Of a stretch of 64,000 nucleotides of DNA, positions 35,334 to 44,632 are shown piece by piece. The position numbers were made by a program, and so were the translations under genes. Within the stretch, counting starts at the first letter, position 1. Every line of letters begins with the position of its first letter. Origin of the DNA: Spirosoma spitsbergense DSM 19989 (GTDB lineage Bacteria > Bacteroidota > Bacteroidia > Cytophagales > Spirosomataceae); NCBI RefSeq assembly GCF_000374085.1, contig NZ_KB893455.1:1-64000 (forward strand), given 5' to 3'. The notes under the pieces are model-generated. The model saw only the letters and a list, made by a program, of their open reading frames with translations, made no database searches and was not told the origin of the DNA.

Positions 35334-37272
35334 CTGGTTACGGAGGTATGTACCTGTGCTCTTTTGCTTTCTGGTCGCACTCGCTGCTTCAGGACAAAGC
35401 AAGCCCAACATCCTGTGGCTGACGTTTGAAGATACCTCGCCTGAGTTTATCGGCTGCTACGGCAATAAAGCAGCCAAAACGCCCGTCATGGATATACTAG
35501 CCGCCGAAGGCACCCGTTTCACGTCGGCCTATTCGACGGGCAGCGTGTGTTCGCCCAGCCGGAACGCGTTGATTCTGGGCTGCAAAACCTACACCCTCGG
35601 CACGGGCAATCACCGGAGCAACTACCCCATTCCCGATACCATGACGGGCTTCCCGAAGTACCTGCGCGATGCGGGGTATTACACGACCAACAACGCTAAA
35701 ACCGACTATAACACATCGGCAGCCAGTCGCATTATTCAGGAATCATGGGACGAGAGTTCAGGGCAGGCCGGGTGGTGGAAACGCAAAGATGGGCAACCGT
35801 TTTTTGCGGTTTTCAACTCCATGTCGAGTCACCAGTCACGGACGATGACCGAGCCGTTTGCCCAGTACAAAAAACAGATTATCGACCAGTTGGCGGAGAG
35901 TCAGCAAACCAAAGACGCGGATATTGTAATGCCGCCGTTCTACCGCGATTCGCCGGCCATGCGCAGACAGACGGCCCGGATTTATAACGCCATCACCAAA
36001 ACCGATACCGAGTTTGGTGAATTGCTGGCACGGCTGGAGAAAGAAGGTCTGCGGGAGAACACCATCATTTTCGTGTTTGCCGACCACGGCGAAGGCATGC
36101 CCGATGCCAAAACCAATGGTAAGGGATTAGGCCACCGGGTGCCGTTCATCGTCTGGTTTCCCGAAAAGTACAAACACCTCTCCCCCTGGAAGCAAGGCCC
36201 GGCCAGGAGTGGCGGTGCCGTAACCAACGAAAAGATTGATTTCGTGGACCTGGCGCCAACCGTATTGTCATTGGCAGGTGTGGAAATTCCGTCGTACATG
36301 CAGGGGCGTAGTCTGATGGGGAAGTTTGGAACGCCGGAACGCCGGACCGCGGAACCACCGTATTTGTTCCTCTCCTCCGACCGCTCCGACGAAAGTTACG
36401 ACCTGACCCGGACGGTTATCAAAGGTCACTACGCCTACACCCGGATATTCATGCCTTATATACCCGAATTGCGATACCTTCAGTATATGGACATAGGGGA
36501 GATTACGCAACACATTCGGAGCGATTTTAAAGACAAAAAGCTAAACAATGTACAGCAGCAAATGGTCCTCCCCCGGCCCGCCGAGTTGCTGTACGACTTG
36601 GAGAAAGATCCCTGGGAAATTGATAACCTGGCTCAGAAAAAGGGTTACGAGCCATTGCTAAACGAGTTTAGAACGCAGCTTCGCAGCAACGTACTTAGTC
36701 AGCGCGATGTGCTTTTCCTGCCCGAATACGAGATTGCCAATCTGTCTAAAACCACCAACGCCTACACATTCCGGCAACAGGACGCAAACTACCCGATCCG
36801 GGACATCTACGAAGTCGCCAGCTTATCGGGTTTCCACGATGCGGCCACGCTCACGAAACAGATCGGCTCACTGAAGAGCGGGAATTCAATGGTGCGTTAT
36901 TGGGCGTTGATGGGCCTTCGTTCGCAACCTAAACCGGATTTAATGCCGTATCAGGCCCAGCTGACGGCGGCTCTGGCCGATAGCTATCCCCTTAATCAGG
37001 TTATCGCTGCGTCAATCCTGAACGGAAATTTTGACGACAACGCGGCTAAAGCAGTTCTGCGGAAACACCTCGATTCAGCCGATGATAACGTGGCCAATGT
37101 GGTGATGCAGCAACTCATGTACCAGCCCAACGCCAGCGACTGGGTTGCGGACGTTGAGCAGTTTTATACCCTCAAAAAAACGCTGAAAGCAAAGCCGTAC
37201 CACGCCTTACTGTCGGCCAGTGTCTTTTTGTACGCCCACGGGGGACGCCTGTTACGAAACGAAACCGAATGA
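35281..37272 (+). CDS. Sulfatase 2, Cys-type, with HEAT-like C-terminal extension
   Basis: The start is uncertain. ATG 35281 (663 residues) is preferred over ATG 35194, which adds 29 residues and would be coded by the first REP-like copy. From 35281 a signal peptide is seen (hydrophobic VLFCFLVALAASGQS), but its N-region TLRCFVPVGR is encoded by the second REP-like copy. The sulfatase domain shows NILWLTFEDTSPEF (metal site), CSPSR with Cys90, and FADHGE. From about residue 500 there is a helical region with repeated 'VRYWALMGL ... LNQVIAASIL ... VANVVMQQL' pairs that look like HEAT repeats. The protein resembles the heparan-N-sulfatase-like branch; substrate unknown. Confidence 0.85.
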   Translation: MGKRILLPTLRCFVPVGRWLRRYVPVLFCFLVALAASGQSKPNILWLTFEDTSPEFIGCYGNKAAKTPVMDILAAEGTRFTSAYSTGSVCSPSRNALILGCKTYTLGTGNHRSNYPIPDTMTGFPKYLRDAGYYTTNNAKTDYNTSAASRIIQESWDESSGQAGWWKRKDGQPFFAVFNSMSSHQSRTMTEPFAQYKKQIIDQLAESQQTKDADIVMPPFYRDSPAMRRQTARIYNAITKTDTEFGELLARLEKEGLRENTIIFVFADHGEGMPDAKTNGKGLGHRVPFIVWFPEKYKHLSPWKQGPARSGGAVTNEKIDFVDLAPTVLSLAGVEIPSYMQGRSLMGKFGTPERRTAEPPYLFLSSDRSDESYDLTRTVIKGHYAYTRIFMPYIPELRYLQYMDIGEITQHIRSDFKDKKLNNVQQQMVLPRPAELLYDLEKDPWEIDNLAQKKGYEPLLNEFRTQLRSNVLSQRDVLFLPEYEIANLSKTTNAYTFRQQDANYPIRDIYEVASLSGFHDAATLTKQIGSLKSGNSMVRYWALMGLRSQPKPDLMPYQAQLTAALADSYPLNQVIAASILNGNFDDNAAKAVLRKHLDSADDNVANVVMQQLMYQPNASDWVADVEQFYTLKKTLKAKPYHALLSASVFLYAHGGRLLRNETE

Positions 37273-37398
37273 CGGATACGGACTGCGTTCAAAGTAATCG
37301 GCAAATCCGTTAAATGGCCGCTTGACGTACTGAGTAGAAACTGTTGACTGACTTCTGTAATCCATCGGGAAGTACCCCGCTAATTGATTGAATAAACT

Positions 37399-38979
37399 AT
37401 GTTTAAACAGCACACGTTGGCACAAATCAGCCATCGCATCCATCTGGCAGCTATCATCGGATTTCTGTTCACGTTAGTGCTGACCGCTGGGTTCGTTGGT
37501 TCGGTTGAGCGTTCCAAACCCGCGAACCCGAACGCGACGGAACGCAGCCCGGCGGGCCGGGCTGCCGGACCACCCAACATCCTGTTCATTCTGGTTGACG
37601 ACCTGGGCTGGCGGGATATCGGGGCTTTTGGCAGTTCGTTCTACGAAACCCCGAACATCGACGCCCTGACCCAAAAGGGCGTTAAGTTTACCAACGCCTA
37701 CGCAGCCTGCCCCGTCTGCTCGCCAACCAGGGCCAGCATCATGACCGGCAAGTACCCCGCCCGGATGCATACGACCGACTGGTTTGGTGCCCCGCAGCCC
37801 GAAACGGTCGGTAAACACTGGACAAAGAACAAACCACTGCTGCCTGCTCCTTACGAAGAGAACCTGCCACTGAGCGAAATTACCCTGGCCGAAGCGTTAA
37901 AGAGCCACGGGTACAGCACCTTTTTCGCGGGGAAGTGGCACCTGGGCGAAACGGCCGACTTCTGGCCCGAAAAACAAGGTTTTGATATCAATAAAGGGGG
38001 CTACGAAGCCGGTTCACCGCGCGGAAAAGGCTATTTCGTTCCCTACGCCAATCCCCGCCTGACCGATGGCCCGCCGGGCGAAAACCTCACCAACCGCCTG
38101 GCCGACGAGACCGTAGCGTTTATCAACGAACACAAGTCCGGTCCGGGCCGCGTTCGGCCTTTTCTGGCCTACCTTTCTTTTTACGCAGTACATAATCCGC
38201 TGGGTGCTCCGCAGGAGCTGGTCGATAAGTACACCGAAAAAAGGAAGAGGCTGGGTCTGGACGATCAGTGGGGTCAAGAAGGAAAGAGCAAAGTCCGGCT
38301 TAATCAGTCGCTGCCCGTGTACGCGGCTCTGGTCGAGACGATGGACCGGGCGGTGGGCAAGGTAATAGCTTCGTTAGCGAAAAACGGGGTAGACAGGAAC
38401 ACCATCGTTATTTTCATGTCCGACAACGGGGGCTTGTCAACGGCCGAGGGGCATCCCACCTCGAACCTGCCCCTGCGGGGCGGTAAGGGCTGGCTCTACG
38501 AAGGGGGCATCCGGGAGCCGATGGTTATTTACTGGCCGGGCCACGCTTGGCCCGGCGTTACGAAAGCGGGCCGCACCAGTGACCAGGTGGTAACGAGCAC
38601 CGATTTTTATCCGACCATCCTGGAGATGACGGGGCTGCCTTTGTTACCCGCCCAGCATAGAGATGGCATAAGTATGGTACCCGTCCTGCGCGGCAAAAAA
38701 ATGCCGCGCGGGCCCGTTTACTGGCATTACCCACACTACGGCAATCAGGGCGGCTCACCCGGTTCGGCGGTGCGGGATGGCGACTGGAAGCTGATCGAAT
38801 GGTTTGAGGACGGGCGTGGTCTGGAACTCTACAACCTCTCCTCCGACATCGGCGAACAAAAAAATCTGGCCGCAAGTAATCCGGCTAAAGTGCGCGAACT
38901 GCACGATAAACTGGTATCCTGGCGGAAGGCAGTCGATGCCCGCCTACCCACAAAGAATCCGGCTGCGGTGGAACCGTAA
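37399..38979 (+). CDS. Sulfatase 3, Cys-type (arylsulfatase A-like)
   Basis: The 526-residue protein starts at ATG 37399 with a signal or anchor (HLAAIIGFLFTLVLTAGFVG). A 25-residue Pro/Ala/Arg-rich linker follows (ERSKPANPNATERSPAGR); its DNA is GC-rich and includes a GCGTTCC/GGAACGC inverted repeat. The catalytic domain shows ILVDDLGWRDIG, Cys107 in CSPTR, FAGKWHLGE, and FMSDNGG near the end of the metal site. Closing motifs are HYPHYGNQGGSPGSAVRDGDWKL and the C-terminal ELYNLSSDIGEQKNLA. It is the best match of the three to ordinary S1 arylsulfatases (S1_16-like by feel, not shown). It ends the sulfatase run. Confidence 0.93.
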   Translation: MFKQHTLAQISHRIHLAAIIGFLFTLVLTAGFVGSVERSKPANPNATERSPAGRAAGPPNILFILVDDLGWRDIGAFGSSFYETPNIDALTQKGVKFTNAYAACPVCSPTRASIMTGKYPARMHTTDWFGAPQPETVGKHWTKNKPLLPAPYEENLPLSEITLAEALKSHGYSTFFAGKWHLGETADFWPEKQGFDINKGGYEAGSPRGKGYFVPYANPRLTDGPPGENLTNRLADETVAFINEHKSGPGRVRPFLAYLSFYAVHNPLGAPQELVDKYTEKRKRLGLDDQWGQEGKSKVRLNQSLPVYAALVETMDRAVGKVIASLAKNGVDRNTIVIFMSDNGGLSTAEGHPTSNLPLRGGKGWLYEGGIREPMVIYWPGHAWPGVTKAGRTSDQVVTSTDFYPTILEMTGLPLLPAQHRDGISMVPVLRGKKMPRGPVYWHYPHYGNQGGSPGSAVRDGDWKLIEWFEDGRGLELYNLSSDIGEQKNLAASNPAKVRELHDKLVSWRKAVDARLPTKNPAAVEP

Positions 38980-39068
38980 GGACGGATTCTACGGATGTAG
39001 CACAACTCGCAAAAATGGTTGAGCTGTTTAGCACGCTTTTCCGACTGAAAAAACTAAGCTATTGAGCC

Positions 39069-39578
39069 TTACCGCATACAGGTGACAGACATCGGAGCCA
39101 GCAGCCACTCGGTGGGACTAACTGGAATCTGCTGGCTTTTATGATCCCTGAACAGTTCGTTCCAGAAGGCCGATGACTGGTCGTATATGGCGTTAGGAGC
39201 ACAATTTCCAACACAAGTGAATGCCAGGAGAACGGGGATGGTGAACCAGTGTCCGCCCGTCTTTTCACAATCCCTGCACTGCCAGTACACCTGGCTTTCC
39301 CGGATGCTTTTTTCGCCCAGCGCCCGCAGTTCCGGGTGAATATCTCCGTAGAAAGCAACGCTGTCGATAACAGCTTTTTGCCTGACACGAAACCGGTACC
39401 AGCCCATTTCGTAGCACCGCACATCCCTTATCCGGCTTCTCAAAGCAAAATCACTTAAATAGTTGCTTGCCGTCTCCAGTTTACCGTTTCGGGGGTTTTT
39501 ATAATCGAAGAAAATAGTAGTCTGCCCGTACACCTTCCCCGAAATGAGAAGCAGGGCACATAGCACTACTTTGACAAT
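39069..39578 (-). CDS. Small secreted cysteine-containing protein of unknown function
   Basis: No in-frame ATG begins this gene. The open frame runs from a stop at 39590. A GTG at 39566 would give 165 residues but cut the signal peptide short. An ATT at 39578 would give MVKVVLCALLLISGKVYGQ, a convincing signal peptide. I use 39578 with low certainty. The mature protein has several Cys (QCRDCEK, FTCVGNCAPN) that could form disulfides or bind metal, and a WYRFRVRQKAV strand region. The family is not recognised. It stands alone between sulfatase 3 and the second SusC, on the opposite strand. Confidence 0.5.
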   Translation of the reverse strand: MVKVVLCALLLISGKVYGQTTIFFDYKNPRNGKLETASNYLSDFALRSRIRDVRCYEMGWYRFRVRQKAVIDSVAFYGDIHPELRALGEKSIRESQVYWQCRDCEKTGGHWFTIPVLLAFTCVGNCAPNAIYDQSSAFWNELFRDHKSQQIPVSPTEWLLAPMSVTCMR

Positions 39579-39861
39579 CCCTGTGGCTCACTTAGCTGCA
39601 TTTATAGAATCCATTAACCTGTCGTTTGTACTAGCTGCAAAAGCAGTTGACAGCCCTCCGTATACGTTGTTATTGCCTGCAACTTAGCGAACTGTATTAT
39701 TGGCATAATCCTATTTTTTCGGACAGCAAACTATGGTGGCTGGTGTTTCTCTGTGGACATGAAAAATTCTTCATTCTATTTAGCCTATCTTTTTGTTTCT
39801 TTGCCGGAATTAATTCGATTTTAATTCACATTCATCACTCACTTACAACCCTTTTCTGCTT
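39579..39861. other. Promoter region of the second SusC/SusD unit
   Basis: The 283 bp before the second SusC are AT-rich towards the start. TTTCTTTG (about 39797) is one mismatch from TAnnTTTG; no other signal or gene is seen. Confidence 0.4.
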
Positions 39862-42800
39862 ATGGGAGCACGTATACGCAGTGCATTTCTTGTACTCCTC
39901 ACCCTGGCACTATTACCCGACTTGTACGCCCAGGGGCAAGTCATCACGGGCACAGTTACATCGGCCAAAGATGGCAGTGTTTTACCGGGTGCCAACGTCC
40001 AGGTCAAAGGCACCAGCCGGGGCACAACCACCGATGGTTCGGGCAACTACAAACTAACCGTTGGGCCTAACGCTACACTCGTCTTTAGCCTGATTGGTAT
40101 GGTCAGCCAAACGGTTGAGGCTGGTTCGAGAAGTCAGATTAACGTTAGTCTGGCAGAATCAGCTTCCGAACTAAACGAGGTCATCGTAACGGCGCTCGGT
40201 ATTCGTCAGGAGAAACGGGCATTGGGCTACACCGTAAGCGAAGTAAAAGGGCAGGATATTGTCAATGCCCAGCGCGACAACTTCCTGGTGGGTTTACAGG
40301 GGCGCGTGGCGGGTCTGACCATGACCACCACCTCGGGAACACCCGGCTCGTCGGCGTCGATTCAGTTGCGGGGTGCCAGCTCCATTGGGGGCAATAACCA
40401 GCCTTTGTTTGTGGTGGACGGTCTGCCCATCGACAACCGTACCTTCAATCAGGGCGCCCTGGTATCCAACCGCCCCAACCGCGACAACGATTACCTGAAC
40501 CGGGCCGCCGACATTAACCCGAATGATATCGAGAGCATTACGGTACTGAAAGGGCCGGAAGCCGCAGCCCTCTACGGCATCGATGCCTCCTCGGGTGCCA
40601 TTGTTATCACCACCAAACGGGGTGCCAAAGGGGCCGCCCGCGTCACGTACGACAACCGCTTTCAGAGCACGGAAGTATACCGGTTTCCCGAAGCCCAAAC
40701 CACCTACGGACGCGGTACCCTGGGGTATCCCAATGCCAATGCCACCACGTATTTTGGCCCCAAATACCCGTCTGATGCCCCTATTTACGACAACGTGCGC
40801 AGCTTTTTCCAGAAAGGCTTCACGCAGGTACACAACATCGGTTTCGAGGGGGGCAGCGACGTGGCCACCTACCGGCTTTCGACTAACTACACCAACCAAA
40901 CGGGCGTTGTGCCTACCACGGGCTACAAACGCCTGTCTGTCCGCCTGACCGGTACGGCCCGCATCAACCCGAAACTGGACGTGATGACCTCGTTCAACTA
41001 CGTCAATTCGCAGGTAACGAAGGCCATTCGGGGCAATAGTGGATTCCTGATTGGGCTGCTTGCCTGGCCCGCCAACGATGATATTACCAGTTACCTGAAT
41101 CCGGACGGTACCCGCCGGATTTTACTGGGCAGCATCAACCAGGGAGAGCCTGATAACCCGTTTTTCTCCGTCAACAGAAATAAAAGTGGCGACGTGACGA
41201 ACCGGACCATCGCCAACTTCCAGTTGAATTATAACCCAACGCCCTGGCTGAATCTGGTTGGTCGTTTTGGTGCCGATTTGTATTCTACACAGAGCAATCT
41301 GTTCCTGAATCCGGAATCGTGGCAGGGAACGGACGTAACCCTGGGTGGTTTTTCAACGAGAGGATCGGTGGAGAATGCCCTGGAAAACAGCCAGTTGCTC
41401 AACGGAAACTTCCTGGCTACGGTGAAGAAAAACTTTGGCAAACTGAGCACCTCGCTGTTGATGGGTACTACCATCGACGACCGAAACTATAAGGTAACGA
41501 CGGCCTACGGCGAACGGCTGTACCTGCCCGATTTCAACTCGACCAACAACACGGACCCGACCACGCAGCGCAACAAATACACTCAAACGCAGCAGCGGCT
41601 ACAGAGTGTACTGGGTAGCCTGACGCTGAACTACGATGAGTTGCTGATTCTGACCCTGACCGGCCGGAATGACTGGTCGAGTACCCTGCCGGCTGCCAAC
41701 CGGAGCTTCTTCTACCCGGCGGCTTCGCTGGCGTTCAACTTCTCCGACTTGCCCGCGTTCAAAAATCGGGGCAACACGTTCTACTACGGTAAACTACGGG
41801 CCAGCTACGGCCAGACCGGCCGGGATGCGCCCCCGTATAAAGTGGCCGCCACGCTGGTTCCCCAGACGACTACCGGTGGCGGTTTCGCGTATGACTTCTA
41901 CGGGAGCAATTCAGACCTGAAACCAGAGCGCGGAGAGAGTTACGAGCTGGGTACCGAACTGATGTTTTACGGCGGACGCCTGGGTCTCGACTTTGCCTAT
42001 TATAACAAGACACTGTCGCAGCAGATTGTTACGCAGCGACTCAGCTACGGAACGGGCTACATCTTCGGGCTGCTCAACGGCGGCACGTTCAACAACCGGG
42101 GGGTCGAGATTCAGTTGAAAGGTACGCCCGTCAAAAAGGCTGATTTTGGCTGGGATGTTATCCTGAACTTCTCAAAACTGGCTACGGACGTTAAGAATCT
42201 GCCCGCCGACGTACCGGAATATTACAATTCAGATACCTGGCTGTATAACAACGCCCGCTCCAGTGCGTTCGTGAACAACCTGCCGTCTTATTTCCCCAGC
42301 GACAACCCGGCCTACCGCAGCTATAACTTCGATTATTATCAGCGCGGTAGTGGCTCGGCTACGGCCATTGGGGGGTACAGTTACGCCCGGAATAAAGCCG
42401 GTGATATCCTGGTTAACCCAACGAACGGACTGCCCATTACAAACAATACCTTCCTGCCCATTGGCGACCGGAATCCGGACTTCACCATTGGCCTGACGAA
42501 CTCGTTCCGATATAAATCCCTGAGTCTATCGTTCCTGCTCGACATCCGCAAAGGGGGCGACGTGTTCAACGGCACGGCCATGTACCTCTGGCGCACCGGC
42601 CTGAGCAAGCGCACCCTCGACCGCGATGTACCCGTTACGTTCAAGGGCGTTTTGCGCGATGGCAAAGAAGATACCGGCACCCCAACGCCGAACACCATTC
42701 AGGTGGTACCCGCGCTGCGCTCAACGGATTATTACAATTCCATTCCGGAGTCGGAGTTTGTGGAGCGGGACATCAACTGGCTACGATTGCGCGACGTGAC

Positions 42801-43029
42801 CATTAGCTACGTGATTCCAACGGCCCTGCTGACCCGGACGAAGGTGTTCAAGCAGGCCAGTGTCTTTTTGAACGGCACCGACCTGTTTCTGTGGACCAAT
42901 TACACCGGGGCCGACCCGAACGTAAACGGCACTACGGCAACATCGGGTGGTGTTGGCGCGGGCGGCATCGACTTCGGCACGCTATCCGTCCCCCGCGGCC
43001 TATCCGCCGGTATACGTCTTGGATTCTAA
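39862..43029 (+). CDS. SusC/RagA-type TonB-linked outer-membrane transporter (second pair)
   Basis: The 1055-residue protein begins with a signal peptide (SAFLVLLTLALLPDLYAQ). A carboxypeptidase-regulatory-like domain (VITGTVTSAKDGSVLPGANVQVKG) follows, then the TonB box area ELNEVIVTALGIRQEKRALGYTVSEVKG. The plug reads SASIQLRGASSIGGNNQPLFVVDGLP and ITVLKGPEAAALYGIDASSGAIVITTK, and a beta barrel completes it. The GIRQEKRALGY variant marks the branch that pairs with SusD-like_2 proteins, as is the case here. It is not a copy of the first SusC: plug and barrel differ at most positions, so a different ligand is likely. Confidence 0.95.
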   Translation: MGARIRSAFLVLLTLALLPDLYAQGQVITGTVTSAKDGSVLPGANVQVKGTSRGTTTDGSGNYKLTVGPNATLVFSLIGMVSQTVEAGSRSQINVSLAESASELNEVIVTALGIRQEKRALGYTVSEVKGQDIVNAQRDNFLVGLQGRVAGLTMTTTSGTPGSSASIQLRGASSIGGNNQPLFVVDGLPIDNRTFNQGALVSNRPNRDNDYLNRAADINPNDIESITVLKGPEAAALYGIDASSGAIVITTKRGAKGAARVTYDNRFQSTEVYRFPEAQTTYGRGTLGYPNANATTYFGPKYPSDAPIYDNVRSFFQKGFTQVHNIGFEGGSDVATYRLSTNYTNQTGVVPTTGYKRLSVRLTGTARINPKLDVMTSFNYVNSQVTKAIRGNSGFLIGLLAWPANDDITSYLNPDGTRRILLGSINQGEPDNPFFSVNRNKSGDVTNRTIANFQLNYNPTPWLNLVGRFGADLYSTQSNLFLNPESWQGTDVTLGGFSTRGSVENALENSQLLNGNFLATVKKNFGKLSTSLLMGTTIDDRNYKVTTAYGERLYLPDFNSTNNTDPTTQRNKYTQTQQRLQSVLGSLTLNYDELLILTLTGRNDWSSTLPAANRSFFYPAASLAFNFSDLPAFKNRGNTFYYGKLRASYGQTGRDAPPYKVAATLVPQTTTGGGFAYDFYGSNSDLKPERGESYELGTELMFYGGRLGLDFAYYNKTLSQQIVTQRLSYGTGYIFGLLNGGTFNNRGVEIQLKGTPVKKADFGWDVILNFSKLATDVKNLPADVPEYYNSDTWLYNNARSSAFVNNLPSYFPSDNPAYRSYNFDYYQRGSGSATAIGGYSYARNKAGDILVNPTNGLPITNNTFLPIGDRNPDFTIGLTNSFRYKSLSLSFLLDIRKGGDVFNGTAMYLWRTGLSKRTLDRDVPVTFKGVLRDGKEDTGTPTPNTIQVVPALRSTDYYNSIPESEFVERDINWLRLRDVTISYVIPTALLTRTKVFKQASVFLNGTDLFLWTNYTGADPNVNGTTATSGGVGAGGIDFGTLSVPRGLSAGIRLGF

Positions 43030-43060
43030 TCGGACCTCTTACATCTTATCACATACATCA

Positions 43061-44581
43061 ATGAAACGTTTTACACTCGTCGCCCTGCTAATCAGTCTGA
43101 TGACGCTGAGCAGCTGCGATAACTACCTCAATATAAACCGGGATCCCTCGAACCCACAGGTGGCGGAAGGGTATGTACTGTTGCCCCCCATGTTTGCCCA
43201 GATGGCCTTTGGCGAGCAGTTCGATTCCCGCTTTATCGGCAAATACGTTCAGAACTGGGGCGATGCCTCGGTCAATAACAACTGGGACCGCATGGGCTAC
43301 GATGCCGGTTCCGACAATGCCGGGTTAATCTGGCGGGTACACTACTGGAACCTCGGCGAAAACATCCGGCTTGTGCTCGACGATGCAGCTGCCAAGCAGA
43401 AGTGGGATTATAGTGGCGTAGCCAAAGCGATATTCGCCTGGAGCTGGCAAACGACTACCGACTACCACGGCGAAATAATCCTAAAAGAAGCCTTCGAGCC
43501 AAACCGCTATGTGTTCGATTATGATACGCAGGAAGAAGTGTACGCCTACGTCCAGAAACTGACGAACGATGCCATCACGGACCTGAACCGCACCGATGGT
43601 AACGTATCGCAGGCATCGCTGGCGCGGGGTGACCTGGTTTACGGGGGCGACCGCAGCAAATGGATTAAGTTCGCCTACGGTGTGCTGGCCCGGAATGCCA
43701 ACCACATCAGCAACAAGGCGAGCTACAAACCCGATGTGGTGATTGATTACTGCAACAAATCGCTGGCGAGTAATGCCGACAATTTCAACGTGCCTTTCAC
43801 GGCTGGTGGCAACTCGGCCCTGATGAATTTCTTCGGCACTACCCGGAGCAACATCGGTACCTATCGCCAAACAGATTTTCTGGTCAGTTTGCTGGATGGC
43901 CGGGTCTTTAACGGGGTAACCGACCCCCGTTTACCGATTCTGGCTACGGCTTCGCCCGACGGCGTTTATCGCGGTGTTACGCCTACGCAGGGCGATCCGA
44001 ACAACGTGAACGGAAACACGAAACGGGTTCCTACATTCTGGGGTGAATTACCGAACCTGGTATCCAGCACCTCACCGGGTAAGTACATTTACAAAGATGG
44101 CGCCCCTTTCGCCATCCTGACCTACGCTGAAATTCAGTTCATCAAAGCCGAAGCGGCCTTCATTAAAGGCGACAAAGCAACGGCTCTGAGTGCGTATCAG
44201 GCGGGTATCGGAGCGGCCCTCGATTACGCGGGCATAGCATCGGCCGACAAAGCAAAGTATCTGGCCAGTGCGGCCGTAGCGCAGTCGGGCGGCACGCTGA
44301 AAATCAGCGACATTATGATGCAGAAATACCTCGCGCTGGCGGGTCACGGTATCATTGAAAGCTGGGTGGATTTGCGCCGGTACCACTACGACCCTACGGT
44401 GTACGTTGGTTTCACGCCCCCACCCACCAACAACCTCTTCCCCGACAACAACGGAAAACTGGCCTATCGGGTACGTCCGCGCTATAACTCCGAATACGTC
44501 TGGAACCGGGCATCACTGGATAAATACGGCGGCAACGCGTTGGATTATCACACGATGGAGCCCTGGTTCAGTCAGAAGTAA
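43061..44581 (+). CDS. SusD-like nutrient-binding lipoprotein (second pair)
   Basis: ATG 43061 is chosen; the open frame extends upstream into SusC only by chance. The 506-residue protein begins MKRFTLVALLISLMTLSSC, a lipoprotein signal with Cys19. It reads DNYLNINRDPSNPQ next, the typical start of the SusD-like_2 (SusD/RagB outer-membrane lipoprotein) group. Later motifs: YTQE-like YDTQEEVYAYVQKLTNDAITDL, FAILTYAEIQFIKAEAAF (TPR-like helix) and IMMQKYLALAGHGIIESWVDLRRYHYDP. It sits 31 bp after SusC and 51 bp before a DUF4397 lipoprotein. Confidence 0.93.
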   Translation: MKRFTLVALLISLMTLSSCDNYLNINRDPSNPQVAEGYVLLPPMFAQMAFGEQFDSRFIGKYVQNWGDASVNNNWDRMGYDAGSDNAGLIWRVHYWNLGENIRLVLDDAAAKQKWDYSGVAKAIFAWSWQTTTDYHGEIILKEAFEPNRYVFDYDTQEEVYAYVQKLTNDAITDLNRTDGNVSQASLARGDLVYGGDRSKWIKFAYGVLARNANHISNKASYKPDVVIDYCNKSLASNADNFNVPFTAGGNSALMNFFGTTRSNIGTYRQTDFLVSLLDGRVFNGVTDPRLPILATASPDGVYRGVTPTQGDPNNVNGNTKRVPTFWGELPNLVSSTSPGKYIYKDGAPFAILTYAEIQFIKAEAAFIKGDKATALSAYQAGIGAALDYAGIASADKAKYLASAAVAQSGGTLKISDIMMQKYLALAGHGIIESWVDLRRYHYDPTVYVGFTPPPTNNLFPDNNGKLAYRVRPRYNSEYVWNRASLDKYGGNALDYHTMEPWFSQK

Positions 44582-44632
44582 GCGAACGAAAGCCCTTCAT
44601 GGGGCCTGTCAACCTATCAACTCATTCATCCA

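Noticed and set aside
37499-37575. Inverted repeat GCGTTCC/GGAACGC in the sulfatase 3 linker as another palindrome element
   Set aside because: Arms are only 7 bp and lie in coding sequence; no word repetition like the intergenic elements.
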